Assembly (NCBI GenBank): GCA_036023115.1
Contig: JAYKKT010000056.1
Location: forward strand, 2,374,001 to 2,438,000
Reading direction: 5' to 3'
Length of the DNA: 64,000 nt
Source of the DNA: Brasenia schreberi
Lineage: Eukaryota; Streptophyta; Magnoliopsida; Nymphaeales; Cabombaceae
The notes under the pieces are model-generated. The model saw only the letters and a list, made by a program, of their open reading frames with translations, had not been told where the DNA came from and searched no databases. This document shows, one piece after another, positions 21,942-34,289 of this stretch (position 1 is its first letter; the number at the start of each line of letters is the position of its first letter). The position numbers and the translations under genes are program-made.

Positions 21942-22060
21942 TTATCTCCCGAGATAGAAAAGGCACTATTGCAGCAAGTTATGAGCCTTACTCCGGAACA
22001 AATTTGCTGCCGCCAGAGCAGAGGCAGCAAGTACTTCAGCTACAGCAGATGCTACGATAG
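21942..22060 (+). pseudogene. ESP1-like last exon, 4-base deletion
   Basis: After the acceptor CACAG the exon reads LSPEIEKALLQQVMSLTPEQI. The family continues NLLPPEQR..., and the DNA for LLPPEQRQQVLQLQQMLR and a TAG (22058-22060) is all present. Four bases are missing around 22003-22005, however, so the frame shifts. The shifted frame runs on to 22226 with unrelated sequence. The lost segment is the most conserved part of the C-terminal domain. Confidence 0.88.
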
Positions 22061-22475
22061 CAGGATGGCATCATGGGATGCGACTCGAGCATTTTGTCCG
22101 TTACCAATGTTTATACATATGCTGGGAACTGTGATTCACAGAAATATTGATCTGAAAGCTGCTTGCCGTTGCCACTATTCCTCGTCTTCCAGCATGATCA
22201 TGGTGGTGGTCTCTTTTGTGATCTGAAACCCATGGCCCATGACACCCCTACACTGATTTTTGTTGCAGTTGGTTCCAATTGCACCTACTGAAGGTGGCTT
22301 CTTTGGATTATAAATAAAAAAAGGAAATGATTTGCTTTTCCGGAGTACCAAAAGCTCAAAAGGCTTCCAGGTTGAAAAGGCACAAGTTCCATCCATGTTA
22401 TGTTCATCTGTTAGCGTCGTCTGCCATCGGCCTTGCCGATTGAGAGAAGTTGCACAATCAATTCATGTCATTTGC
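22061..22475 (+). other. Former 3' untranslated region and downstream sequence
   Basis: Non-coding sequence following the ancestral stop. An A-rich stretch near 22308-22322 could have held a polyadenylation signal. Nothing else was recognised. Confidence 0.4.
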
Positions 22476-22488
22476 AACAGATTAACTC

Positions 22489-22671
22489 CTTTCTTTTCTT
22501 TTTAATGTTTAAAGCCCCAGCGTTGAGAAGCACAAACGGATATCTTGTCTGGTGTGAGCACCATGGAGTTAAAGCTCTCCCAGTACCGGTTTTCTCCATT
22601 CACAAGATTCGAACTCGAGATCTTGCTTAAGGGAAACAAGCGCTGAACCACTTGAACAGCCAAGTATTGGT
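22489..22671 (-). mobile_element. tRNA-derived SINE with target duplication
   Basis: Read on minus, the 5' end has a box-A-like TGGCTGTTCAAGTGGTTCAG and a box-B-like GAGTTCGAATC about 40 bases later. An unrelated body follows, then a short A-rich tail. The flanks are AACAGATTAACTC (22476-22488) and AACATATTAACTC (22672-22684), a 13-bp duplication with one mismatch. It lies just downstream of the ESP1-like gene. Confidence 0.85.
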
Positions 22672-22684
22672 AACATATTAACTC

Positions 22685-24789
22685 TTTCGATGCTACTTGG
22701 AATTTATCCCTTTCCGAGCTTATTCCATAAGAGAGAAACTTAGTATATGGAAACAAGTCCCTTCAACAAAACAGGCTGTACTGCAACGCCCTTTAGTAAG
22801 AGGAAGTATTCCCTAGTGGTTGATTTTGGTGATTGACAAATTTGACCAGTTTCTTTGCATGATATGGTTAAATATGTGACATACTTCCTCGTCCATCAAT
22901 GTAATACAAATACGTACAACTGAACATTCGTATTTCATTGAAATACGTCATAAATGATATAAAACTAAAGTTTTACACTCGAGTTGTCAAATGCATCATG
23001 CATGGAGCCATAAAGGTTGCAACAGCTGCAGATAATCCGCTACAACAGGTACAGGTCAACTGATTAGCCATTTGAAACGAGTACCTTTCGTACACAATAG
23101 CAGGAGGAACAAACGAGTGTCATCCGGCCTGCCGATGAACCGATAAGACATATCACACGTCGGTCATATGGGGTACGGTTTATAGTTGGTGGGCCCCTTC
23201 CTATGAATGGGAATTCAAGTTGCGTGTCATGTCGTTCATGCCATAAACGAGTCAATATTTTTTTGTTGGTTCCTTGGACACGAACACAACCTGAAACACA
23301 TGTACGAACACCAACTTCCGTGGTTACGTCTATGTTAAGTTTTCATGTCCTTGGTATGCTGCCAGTGCTGGTGCCAGTTTTGCGTTTTAAGTCATGTTTA
23401 CGTCTGTGTGTGTGTGTGCGCGCGCGAAAGTGTTAGTGTCCGATGCGTGTCTTGTATCATGTTTGTGTCAAAATAACACTAGAAAAATACGGGTTCGTGT
23501 TCTGATTGGTGCCACGGTTTAGGAATGAGTTCGGGCCCTCTTCATGAGAGACGGCAGTGAAATGGATGACCAGCCACACATTTTGGATGATAAAATAAAT
23601 CTGATTCCCGTTTTCGGTAAACAACATTTCCCAACGATAATACTCTTTTTTTAAGGAAATCCTGAAAACGGCACCTAAAGTACGCATTGTCGAAACAAAG
23701 CTCAAGAGATGGTGAAATTGCAAAAACGCATTTAATTTTCTATAATTGCAAAAGCAAGTCACAGTTGTTTCCTGGTTAGTTACTTGGATCTTGGGCTCAC
23801 TTACTATATAGTAAGATTCACGTTTATCCAGTATAAAATTTATATATGTTCATAAACTTACTAGTCAACTAAGCTTAACATCAAAATTATGTTTGATGGA
23901 AAATATTTTAAGGATTAAGTGCAGGTTAGCTTAAACCAAGATGAAACGTTGGATTTGATTAAAAGTGTAAAAATTGAGGACACCAAAATATATGAGAGCT
24001 GGACCGATGCGTTTATGGTTGAGAATTGAGGGGGGACTTGAGAAATGCTATTACTTAATTGAAAGGGTTTATATGCACACAAAACACACAGGATTTGAGG
24101 TACTAATATTTAGTATGTTAAAAAGTTGCCACAAGCTTCATGCACCACAAAATTTGACTTGGAGGTGATGAATGATGAGTGACTTATAATTTATAAAGAG
24201 ATTGGGTACTTTAAAAATTAAATATATATTTTTACATTGTAACTAAGCTTAAGAATTAAATGTAACAAATGAATGATGCTAAACATGAGCATTGTTACAT
24301 TTGGTAGATGTAATAAGAGCTTAGTGGCAAATCATATTGGCAACTGATCGGATCTACGACTGCTTGTTATAGGATCGGGTTGGATTCATTGCATTTATCT
24401 ATTGACATCTCTACGTAAAGATACTCTTGATTGAGAGCACTGTTTCCTATTCAGGCGTACACTAAGTGGATGTAGGTTATCTACAGTATGATCTGATTTA
24501 TTATCAAAGCGAAAGGAAGGGGTGCCTATCAGCGAAAGGGTCGAGGCCAAGGTCGTCGCATGAAATTTTCACCTCATATTGATGACTGCAAGTTCGACAA
24601 AGAGAAGCTTGTGGCAAATTTTGTTGCCATGCCCTGTGGGTATGCACATCTTTTTTACAGGTGACCCTCAATCTTTGTTGCATCTCTTTTTCGAAAAAGA
24701 TATTTCTAAAAGCGCGACGGCAGCCAATGGGGAATCTAAACAAATTTAGAGCTGGAGGAAGAGAGGGAAGTGAAAATATAGCCCATTAT
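22685..24789. other. Gene-free stretch
   Basis: The frames here (23457-23762 minus, 24504-24743 minus) are not recognisable as proteins. A (TG)n(CG)n microsatellite lies near 23405-23428. Nothing else can be supported. Confidence 0.5.
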
Positions 24790-25242
24790 TATGAACTTCA
24801 TTACACGTGAGATTGATATGCGTAAGAAAGATAATAATTACCAAGAGCTCATTATAATATAATTATTTTTATGTGCACCAAACTTTTTAAGAATAAAAGA
24901 TGTATCTTAATACAAATATAGTTACTAATTTTTTTTAAATTGATAATCAACAACCAAAACATTTAACAACATCATTAAGATTCTATAAATGCCACAAAGA
25001 TGAAATACTATCGATAATGGGGCATGGTTACGTACCTGTTCATATAATACAAAATGATAACAAATAATTATTGATAATAATCATTTACTAATTAACAATC
25101 ACATAGTCATACACTTGCTAATATAACATATTTAAGCAATTGACACATATCTCATAAATTCATAACAAACACAACTTCCAAGGTTTTCAATCTTAGGTGA
25201 CGTTTTCAAGGACGCTTCATATAAAGACAAAATAATATCTCG

Positions 25243-27700
25243 TTATAAGCCTCCAATATAAAAGAAAGTATATAAGAAGAATTTGTCACCGAGACAACAT
25301 TTTTGAAAGTGTTGCATAATTCTCTTATTGTCTATATCTAATGATAAATATAGACAATAAGGATTAGATATAGATAATAAGGATGTAACTAAGTAATCAT
25401 TCATAAACTTATCACCAATTTTATTTCTCAAGCAACTCTTTACAATAAAAAATACTCGCTCTACACTTCCAGTGGTAACCGGTAAAAGCAACATAATTTT
25501 ACTAACCGATACACTAAAAGGTAGATATTATCTTTTCTTTATTATACTAAATCTCTATAATTTCACTTATTCCTTTAAGTTGAAGCTCTTAATCATCATG
25601 TATATCTATAATATAGTTATCAAGTTGATGTTAAAGTTGTCAAATATCATTAGTACAAAAACCATGGGATGCAAACTTACAAGCCAAACAACTTTTCTTT
25701 ATTGAAAGAAGCAAAATTATTACTTATATGAAGACACGTAACACAAAGAAGAAATTTGGTATATTGATCATCAAACTCATTAACATATAATTAATGACAA
25801 CATTGAATACCTCATACTAATAATGATATAAATTTGTTGCATCACTTTGCCTTTATCTTCCTTGCATCACTGGTTTTGTATAGCTATCATCAATTTTTTT
25901 AATAACAATATCATTCTTATCACAAAATAAGTTAATCTTTGTAATGAAGCACTCTCATCCATTGTCTTCAATTATAAACTTATTTAACTGTCTATTTGAT
26001 AACTTTATAAGGTTTAAAGCATTAATAATATCTTGGTATTCAATTTGTAGAACTATGATAAATCATTTGTCTTTCCTAAATTTCTTTCATCAAATGTATA
26101 ACAAATATGAAATCAAATATATGCATTGTCTTGCACCAATTGTAAGCACTACCCTTAATATCCTAATCATCACCATCATTGACAATATAAAGTGCATTCA
26201 CAATAGATTAAAATATTATAATTAAGTTTAACAAAATATAACAATTTGAATCCCAATGTGCATTCACAATATATCTAAGTTTGAGTTCCTTATGAACTCT
26301 ATCAAGTTCTAATTCTCTAAGCTTCTCAAGATATTTACACAAACCTCTAACACAATTCATAATTACAAAAATAATATCAAAAAATTGACATACTTTTCTA
26401 TGTTTCTTAGCAACTGCCATAATAACTAATTGGATTTGATGTGTAAAGCAATGAATATAAAAAGCAAATAATTTTTTTCTTAATATTAATATTTTTAATC
26501 CGTTAAACTCATATTTCAAATTTCTCACTCTATCCTATTCTTCCCCTCATAATTGACTAATACTTACACCAACTTTAGTGAATATTTGCATCATAATTGT
26601 TATAAGTAATATTGTTGTAGTAGAATAAGCATACACCAAACAAAGTAAACATTCAATAATATGATCATCTTTATCAATATATCTTAACACCATTATCATT
26701 TTCTTTTTATTAGATATATCATGGGATTCATCAACTAAATTAGTAAATACATCATCATGTACCTCTTTAATGATTCTTTCACCGGTCTTACTTGCAATAG
26801 CACGTAAAATATCCTTTTAAATTGAAGGTGTTTTTAGTTTTGAATTTTTATTCATCAACTAAATTAGTAAATACATCATCATGTACCTCTTTAATGATTC
26901 TTTTAACGGTCTTACTTGCAATAGCACGTAAAATATCTTTTTGAATTGAAGGTGTTGTTAGTTTTGAATTTTTAGGTTTCATTCTTTAATACAATATTGT
27001 AAATTACCTCATTATGATCATTACGAAAGGATAAAAGCTCAAGATTTTTTTTATTTGGACTTTATCACTCATCATGACAATGAAAGGCAAGAACTTATTC
27101 AAGAAGAAATCTTATCACATTAATTGAGGTGTCAAGCCGAGCTTCACAATTCTTCTTCTCTTCTTTCGATTGCCTAACAAAACAAGTATTAATAGATTAT
27201 TACTCATTCATCAAAGATGTAATTTTCATTATAGTATCATTACATATACTACTAGTACCATGTTCATAAAAGTCTTTGTTTTTCCTTAAACCATTTAAAA
27301 TAAACACCTATTCACTATTAGGATATGAAAAGAGATAGCATAACAAACAATATGGTACATTTTTTTGTTATACTATATTCCAACAAATCAAACTCATTAA
27401 GCCAACTACGAAAGAAATGGTGTTTTTTGCTTCCTTCTTTATTCTATGAAAAATTATGCTCTTTTGGTTAGAATGAACCTTTTCACAGATATGCATTTTG
27501 AATCCTCTCCTGGTGATTAATACTATAACTTGAAATAAGTGGTTTCAACTCTAGATCTGTAGCTAATCTTGTGTATTCTATTCAAAATTGCTTTTTAAAT
27601 TTCTATCTCCACCTAAGATGTCCTAATTACTCTTATTTGATTTTTGATGGTTGATGATGGAACCGATAGTCTCAAGGTAGATTTTCAAGATGTTTTTTTT
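25243..27700 (-). mobile_element. hAT transposase remnant (DUF4371-type)
   Basis: Motifs follow in order on minus. Near 26750-26990: TIQKDILRAIASKTVKRI-like text, then NLVDESHDIS. At 26208-26528: EFNGLKILILRK..FAFYIHCFTHQIQLVIMAVAKKH. At 25243-25494: LLPVTTGSVERVFFIVKSCL..RNKIGDKFMNDYLV, the C-terminal dimerisation region. This is the standard order for plant TTF/DUF4371 hAT transposases. Frames are interrupted, so it is inactive. The terminal repeats were not located; the element probably extends beyond these limits on both sides. Confidence 0.82.
26727..26974 (-). repeat. 124-bp tandem duplication inside the transposase
   Basis: Positions 26727-26850 and 26851-26974 are nearly identical (both run from 'tcatcaactaaattag' to 'agttttgaattttta'). 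This duplicates part of the DUF4371 segment in the element. Confidence 0.9.
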
Positions 27701-28680
27701 TCAAAACACTTCTCCACATCTATTTGCAACAAAAGAAATAAAAGTTGAGTGAGAGAAATAAAATGAAAAAGTATATATATTCCATCAAAATATATAAGGC
27801 AAATTTCACCTCAGATCTATTATTTTTTTAGTACAGATAGGGCAAAACTTACTAATTTGCTCAAAAAAAAACTACACAATTCTCCAAAAGAAAAGAATAT
27901 AAATAACTTAAATTACAAATTTCGAGAAATTAATATATTATCATATTTTAAACTAATCAAAATATATTACCATATTATATATATATATATTATTAACTTA
28001 TTAACATTACCATATTTTTAAAAATATAAAAATATTTTTTATTATATATAAAATATATATAATATAATAATAATGTCATCCAATTTGACCGCTTGATCTA
28101 ACCAATTAAACCTAAACCGAAAATCTTATCGATTTAACAACATTGATATCAATATTATTTGTTTTTTCTTTTTTTAATTAAAGAAAAGGTGCTGCTATAT
28201 AACGCTAACGTTTGTATGCACCACCATTTGATTGTTAATTTAAGTTAGAAAGCTTCTACATAATCTTTAAATGTTAAAGTAAAAAAAAAAAAAAAAGAGA
28301 GAAAGAAATACAAGACACAAAACTCAATCGCGTCTAATAGCGTCTAATAAGTAATTCCTTAAAGAAAAACTAAACATTAACAAAAATTAAAATCTACACA
28401 ATGGTAACCTCCAGATGTGACTTTATGATATTAAATATTCGCAAAATAAAATTGTTCTGAAGTGGTATTCAAGATCAAACCCAACAATGAGTAACTTGAC
28501 ACATCAAAGTTGGAGCTTAGATCTGAAACCATACAGCCTAGGCAGTAACGACTCCAACAGTTTGGGAGGTAATCTCTTTGGCAAATCCCTTTATTTTAAG
28601 GGACATTTATCTTGGCACATAACTACCCATTAACATTCAATTCAAATTAGATTTCTCTCGTGCATCTTACTTAACAACTA
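27701..28680. other. AT-rich, low-complexity stretch
   Basis: Includes dense TA/TTA runs at 27960-28070 and an A-run near 28280. It may contain the 5' end of the hAT element. No gene was seen. Confidence 0.5.
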
Positions 28681-28689
28681 AGCATCACT

Positions 28690-29060
28690 CTTCTATAAAT
28701 ACTAGGCTTAAACCACTTAAGTAATCCTCAGACTCAAAATACTATTCTCTTAAATCAAGACAACTTAACTCAGCCACGACGGTCACCTCTTACGTACACC
28801 ACTGCCTCCACTCACGCATAATGCAAGGGGAGAGCCAACACTATCAAACCGCCGACATTTTTGATGACTCCAAGGAGAAAGCTCTTCAATATTCATGGAG
28901 AAAGCCAACACATCAAACCACCAGAGACATTTTTACCATCCACTTGAACCCTGCTCTGGAATATTGTCAACGATGCATCTGTAAGGAGCCACAAACTCCT
29001 ACTCCCACCACTATAGTAAACACCAAACAACAACATGCTTTAGTTGCACAAAACTTGTAA
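28690..29060 (+). other. LTR-like promoter and leader, unassigned
   Basis: A TATA-like 'ctataaatacta' at about 28692 is followed by sequence resembling an LTR or gene leader. A 79-codon frame (28821-29060) has no recognisable family. Within it a 66-base unit is repeated ('gagagccaacactatcaaac' near 28830 and 'gagaaagccaacacatcaaac' near 28897). It could be part of a non-autonomous LTR element. Confidence 0.35.
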
Positions 29061-29329
29061 ATATCCTAATACAAATATCTTAGTATATACATCATACAAG
29101 GAGATACTTAGCGCTACAATATCACTACATACATACTAATCATATACTATATCCATAATGTTCGTTGAAACACTATAGTAGAGTCATATGAAATGCTAAT
29201 ACAATATTTATAACATAATGTATAAAAATTACTTTACATCACTAGCCTTAGTAAAGAGTTGAAGTATTAGATAACTCTATACATTTCAAAAGAGATATTA
29301 AAAGTACAACAATTGAAACATACAACATA

Positions 29330-29930
29330 AACTAATTTAATCTTGAGCTTCTTTCTTCTTCTTACCCTCGGGAAGAAGTTTCACCCTTACACGCGTACGA
29401 AAAACCATATTCTCAATACGAGTAATAAAAATCCTACACATAACATGGAATAACTCCTAAGGAAATGATGTTTACACAAACAATGTCTAACCATAACATT
29501 TAGATAAACGTCATAGTGAAACAATACATACATACATCTGGGCCTAACCTAATCTCGAAGCTTCTTTCTTCTATCTTACCCCTAGCAAGTTTATAGCGCA
29601 ATTACATGCATACACAATGGCCGAAAACTCATCCCTCACATTACACATATCTTAATACGCCGAGTAATCGGGTCTAAATCACCATCCGATAACACTGTAT
29701 AAACATAATCTCAATAACTCCTAAGGAAATATGTTTAAAACATCTACAATGTCTAACCATAACATTTAGATAATCCAAGGTAGTATACATCTCATACATA
29801 TCATCTAGTTCAACTCTAGAACCAAAAATGTAAAATATTAGGAATTACTAGTTTATAGCGTTATTTTGTGGTAAATAAAGGGAAAACTCATCCTCACATT
29901 ACACATATCTTAACACGGCCGGTAAGAATC
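29330..29930. repeat. Two diverged tandem units of about 260 bp
   Basis: The phrases 'taactcctaaggaaat', 'gtctaaccataacatttagata', 'tttatagcg' and 'aaaactcatc' each occur twice, 210 to 265 bases apart in the same order. Divergence includes indels. Confidence 0.7.
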
Positions 29931-30939
29931 TTCTGGCCTCAAGTCCTCGATTCCGAAAACTTTATGTAGAAAATCTCCTTTGGCTCAGACAACGAGCCTA
30001 TCAAGGTTATGTCATTCCCAATTGAGTCCGTCGGCACCTAACGAAATTATCAAGCATTGTCACAAAGCTCACAAAATTAACACTCAATCCCATACATAGT
30101 ATAATTCTCTTTCACGGGAAAACACCTATCAATTTTCGTGCCTTAATGACACGCTCGTTTCTAAACATATACACGATTCCATTGTAGCTCACCAAGAACC
30201 GTTAACACTATTCCAATCTTCCCATTCATTGTAAAATTCTAGCCTTCATTAACCAGCCATGTCTGACATTACTTTTATGCTCCTTAATCAGCACCTTAGG
30301 AAACATATACTAATCGGCATTCCAAATAGGCGGTAAACTTTCAAAATATCTTAATCGTGACATTTTTGAAAAAGCACCGTAAAAGGCCTTATAGCTCGAC
30401 CTAGACGCTGGCTAAGTGATACTTGTTTCATTGGTTCTTTCGATTTTAGCCAGTTCTAATCAGTTTTCTAACTCCGATTAGTAAGTGACACGCCTAATCG
30501 GTTTATGCACTGCACAATAGGAATCCATCTATCACAAACTTAAAATCTTGTAGCTCATTAAAGCACCTCAAGAACACTTCATAGGGTGACCTAACCCCCT
30601 TTTGTGAATCGCAACCGTGATCAAATGAGATATTCATAAGAACTTCGTGAGGTTTTAGAAAATGCTATGAATCGCTCTTAATTGACACAAGAATACTCCA
30701 TCAATCAAGAAAATTAGAAAATACCTTAATTTGGATTAAAGCACCAAAATCACCTTATGTCGCAGGACGAGGAACCGTAAACATTGAATTCGTGAGAGTT
30801 TCAAGATCCAAATGAGATATTCAAAGCTTACTTTAAATTAACGAAAAAATATAGAAAAGTCCTTATTAATTGTCTATGAGAACCAGACAACGTGACCATC
30901 CTATGCTTAGTACGGTGAGAAACTTAATCGCTTAAACAC
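29931..30939. other. Gene-free stretch
   Basis: No open frame, repeat end or RNA gene was recognised. Confidence 0.5.
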
Positions 30940-31560
30940 CTCAAGAATACACGTCATAAGACCTGCTACCAAGTCACATTGTGTAAATTCTTGATGATCT
31001 CAAACATGTTTATTTTACTCCTATTTTTTAAAAAAAGGCAAATGTAACTATTTTTTATTTTTTATTATTTTTTTATATTTATTTATTATTTAAAAAAAGA
31101 AAGAAGAGAAATAATCAAATTGCTGAAAATTTATTTATTTTTTTTAGCTTGACATAATAAAGATTCTCATTTCCCATTTATCACCTCCTAATGACACACG
31201 TCATAAGATCTGCATTCCAGGTGCAATTGTGTAAATTGGATCGATCTCAAAATGTTTAACTTAATTTCTAAAATTTTAAAAAAAGGCAATGTCGCGACTC
31301 ATTTTTATTTCGAATTAAGGGTCGTCGATTTTAAAAAAAAACTTATTTTAAAATTTTAAACAAGTCGCCGCGAAATTAATCGACCAGAGACTAATAAACT
31401 CGACGCCACGCTCACCCACTAATCATTAAATTTATTATAATTAAATGAAATTATTTTTATTGATTTTATATTTTTTAAAATTAATTTTTATATTTTATAA
31501 AAATTTGAATTAACAAAATTGTCAAGCGACCGTACTAATCATCGACTATTAGTGTTTGAA
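30940..31560 (+). repeat. Direct repeat, partner at 34780-35240
   Basis: Shared phrases in the same order: a 'gtaaat..t..t.atctcaaa' line followed by 'tttactcct' and poly-A/T, then 'cactaatcattaaatttatt' and 'ttattgattttatat'. This could be an LTR pair about 3.8 kb apart. Ends were not resolved. Part of the repeat (near 31190-31280) is itself duplicated locally. Confidence 0.45.
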
Positions 31561-32129
31561 TAGGTGAAGCTCGAATGACACGCTAAAGACATCACCCATT
31601 ACTCATCAAGTTTGTTGGCGTAAAATTATTATTATTATTATTTTTTAAAAAAATTTGAACATTTATCAATTAGCTTATTTATTTTATTTTTAAAAAATAA
31701 TTGAATCATCAAGTTGTCACAACTCGATTATATATTATAAAAAACAAAATAGGATCAACAAGTTCGCATCTCAACCTCGCTAATTCTATTTTATTCTTTA
31801 AAAAAGGATTTAATTATTATAATTTTAATTATTATTTTATTATTTTTTAAAATTTTTTATATGTGCATTTTTATCATTTTTATTTCATTTTATTTATTAC
31901 ATTTTTTTTTATTATGCTTCAACCAAAGAAAAGAAAAAGCTTCTAAAAAAGACTAAACTTTCGTCTCTATCCAAACTAAATAAAGCCCTGGGACCCAAAA
32001 AAAAAAAACCTTTCAAAACTATCTTGATTCTTTACTAGCTTTTTTTTTTGTTCAAAACGACAAAATAATTAAAAAAAAGAAGACATCTCGCAATTTTAGA
32101 TACCGAAACGGGGAATAAAAATGAGTGGG

Positions 32130-33530
32130 AAAGGAGGTGCGTTACGATGAAGCTTAGGACTATTATGCAGAAGCTAGAAATCCGCTTCTTGGAGGAGAAC
32201 GAGTTCCCACGACGCATGAGGTGGCTCGTGCTTGGCGGAGATCCGCGCGCTCGAGGCGCAGCGCTTTTTTCGGTTCCTGGCGAAGAAGCACCGGTGGAGG
32301 CCGGTGGAGCTCGTGGTCGACTCGGGTAACAGGCTCGTTCTCGTGAGCACGGGAAGCCTGTAATACGGGTGGCTCGAGGGGACGTGGAGGTGCTGCCACG
32401 GTGTTTTCTAGACCCGTCAGAAGCTAGTGAACGGTCGTTGGAGAACAGCTGGTTGCGAATCGACGGTGCGGCCTGCCGGGCGAGAACTGGCGCACAGGCG
32501 GATGCTTAAGAAAGTCTTGGCTGAAGAAGGAGGTGTTGCTCTAGAGGTGGAAGCTCGTGGTTGACGGTTCCCGCACGTGGCTCCCTGTCTCTACGGTGAA
32601 AGACCGCAGCTTCGAGGCTTACGGGTGGATCTAGGACGTGATGGTGCAGGTGTCTTGGGAGTTTGGTCGAAAACGAGTGAAAGGTTGGGTGACAGCTGGA
32701 TGAAGTCGGAGTTTGGAAGGAGGGTGATGGTGGTTTTAAGAAAGTCTGATGGAAGGTGAGTGGTTGTTAGGAGGTTGAAGGTGGTGAGTGCACGTGGTGG
32801 GATGGGCCACGTGGAGAGCTCGAGGAGGTGTTGATGACTATGGTTGTTTTCTGGGGAGGTGAAGAACGGTTAGGTTAGATGGGATGAAAGAAGAAGGAGT
32901 TTGTCGTTCTGTTTTGGGTAGGGATGATAGGTGAGTGGGAGTGGAGTTCACGTAATGGCTGGAGGTGAAGCGGTGCTACCGTGATGAAGTATGTGTTTGA
33001 CGATGGTGCGTGTATGGAGTTTTGACGTTGGTTATAGAGGATCCATTTTCATGAAGGTGAAGAACGTGTTGGTGAGAAAATCATGGTCCGTGTGCTGTCA
33101 GGGTATGGGTTAGATGATAAAAAATGTAAAATCTATGCCGTCTCTGTGTCAACGTGGTAAAGTTAGATGATCAAAAGGATGTAAAATCTCCGTAATGGCA
33201 TCAGGAAGAGGAATCAGGCATGGAAGAGTACAGTTCAGGTGGAAGTGAGTGCCATGTGGTGAGTTAAAGGAAACTGAAAAAGTGGAGCCGTGTGGAGAAA
33301 GCGAGCTGTGGAGCAGCAGGTGGGACGTAAATGAAGTGGGGAGCAAAAGGAGCTGCATGTCCTCCGTCTATGAGTGGCCGTTACGCGTGTGTACGTGGAA
33401 AGTAGTGGTCGAGCGAGAGGTAATGTGCCGTAAAAAGGAAAGAAAAAAGGAGTCAAGGGTATGTGGTTTGAGCCGGGTTAAGGTGAAGATGGGACGAGTT
33501 GGGGAGCAGTAAGGAGTCATTCCCCTCACT
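32130..33530 (+). other. GC-rich coding-like block, frame-broken
   Basis: Base composition changes sharply at both edges. Several + frames look coding-like in pieces (for example EIRALEAQRFFRFLAKKHRW near 32240 and WLPVSTVKDRSFEAYGWI near 32579), but no frame exceeds about 90 codons. The block lies between the direct repeats at 30940-31560 and 34780-35240, so it may be the decayed interior of an LTR element or captured sequence. I do not recognise a family. Confidence 0.4.
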
Positions 33531-33539
33531 ATGAGTTCT

Positions 33540-34270
33540 GCCTTACATAGCTGGTGCTAATGCGGTAGTGTAGTGATTCTGATAGCGTGAAATGCATGTC
33601 TGAAAAAAGAAAAAGACAATGGATAAAGAAAAGAAAAAACAATTTTTACCAAAATAAGAAAAACAAAATCAGTCAATGAAATCTTTTTTCATTTTTTTTT
33701 TAATTTTAATTTTTTTAATTTTAATTTTTAATCTTTTTATAATTTTTTAATTTTTAATTTTTTAATTTTTTAATTTTATTATTATGTTTCTTTTTTTCTG
33801 GGTGGGCTTATGTATTTGGGTTAGAAAAAAAGGGCTAAAAATGTGGACAAATAATTCTTTGATATTTTATTATTTTTTAATTTTCTACTTTTTTTTTGTT
33901 TTTTTTAAAAGAAATAAATTAAAAGATGGGGCTCTGGTCAAAATATTGCTTCATAAATAGTCTGCTCTCTTTACTTGTTTCTTATTAGAGAATATGAATA
34001 ACTACAAAGCTTTCATATTTTCGTAATAAAGAATGCAGTAAAGCGTATATGAACTCATATTTTGTCCTAAAAATACACACGATGATACAAAAAGAAAAAT
34101 AAAACAACGCAAGAATAATGAATCAAGTAAAACATATTGATGCGCTCAAGGGTAAATGACATTTAAAAATAAAATGCACGTGGAATGCATGGAGCCGACA
34201 CGCTCAACAAAAAGTAAAATGTATGAGCCGTGCGTCGCATAACGTAAATGACAATGGCAAATGAGTTCCA
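33540..34270. other. Low-complexity AT stretch
   Basis: Long T/A runs at 33680-33790 and 33860-33930. No gene was seen. Confidence 0.6.
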
Positions 34271-34289
34271 AAACTGTAAAATGGAGCAA

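Larger units (their letters stand above)
5025..22060 (+). pseudogene. ESP1: ESP1/CstF64-like gene, decayed, seven exons
   Basis: Exons encode the hinge of cleavage-stimulation factor 64 (LAGMSKNQLYDVMSQMK, then AQQILVANPSLTKALFQ and AQIMLGMV), a Gln/Pro-rich linker, SMQVDR and the C-terminal CstF domain (EIEKALLQQVMSLTPEQ). No RRM was found. That fits the plant ESP1 type, a CstF64-like protein without an RNA-binding domain that is linked to mRNA 3'-end processing and silencing in Arabidopsis (not the separase of the same symbol). Exons: 5025-5178, 5272-5334, 17979-18017, 18100-18609, 21496-21588, 21675-21851, 21942-22060. Lesions: in-frame stops at 5038, 18352, 18478 and 18607; the exon 3 acceptor reads CAT instead of CAG; the exon 2 border has lost residues; the last exon has a 4-base deletion. 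There is no in-frame start codon ahead of the hinge. Family identity is strong. Pseudogene status rests on several independent lesions. A functional paralogue elsewhere in the genome is likely but not visible here. Confidence 0.85.

Noticed and set aside
21669..22226. 185-codon open frame as a stand-alone gene or true ESP1 C-terminus
   Set aside because: It reads across exon 6, an intron and the last exon; after about 22004 it is the wrong frame of a conserved domain.
22590..22671. Possible tRNA gene on minus
   Set aside because: Box A and box B are present, but the full cloverleaf does not continue; an unrelated body, an A-rich tail and a target duplication show a SINE.
29330..29930. CRISPR-like or satellite array
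   Set aside because: Only two diverged long units with no regular spacer pattern.
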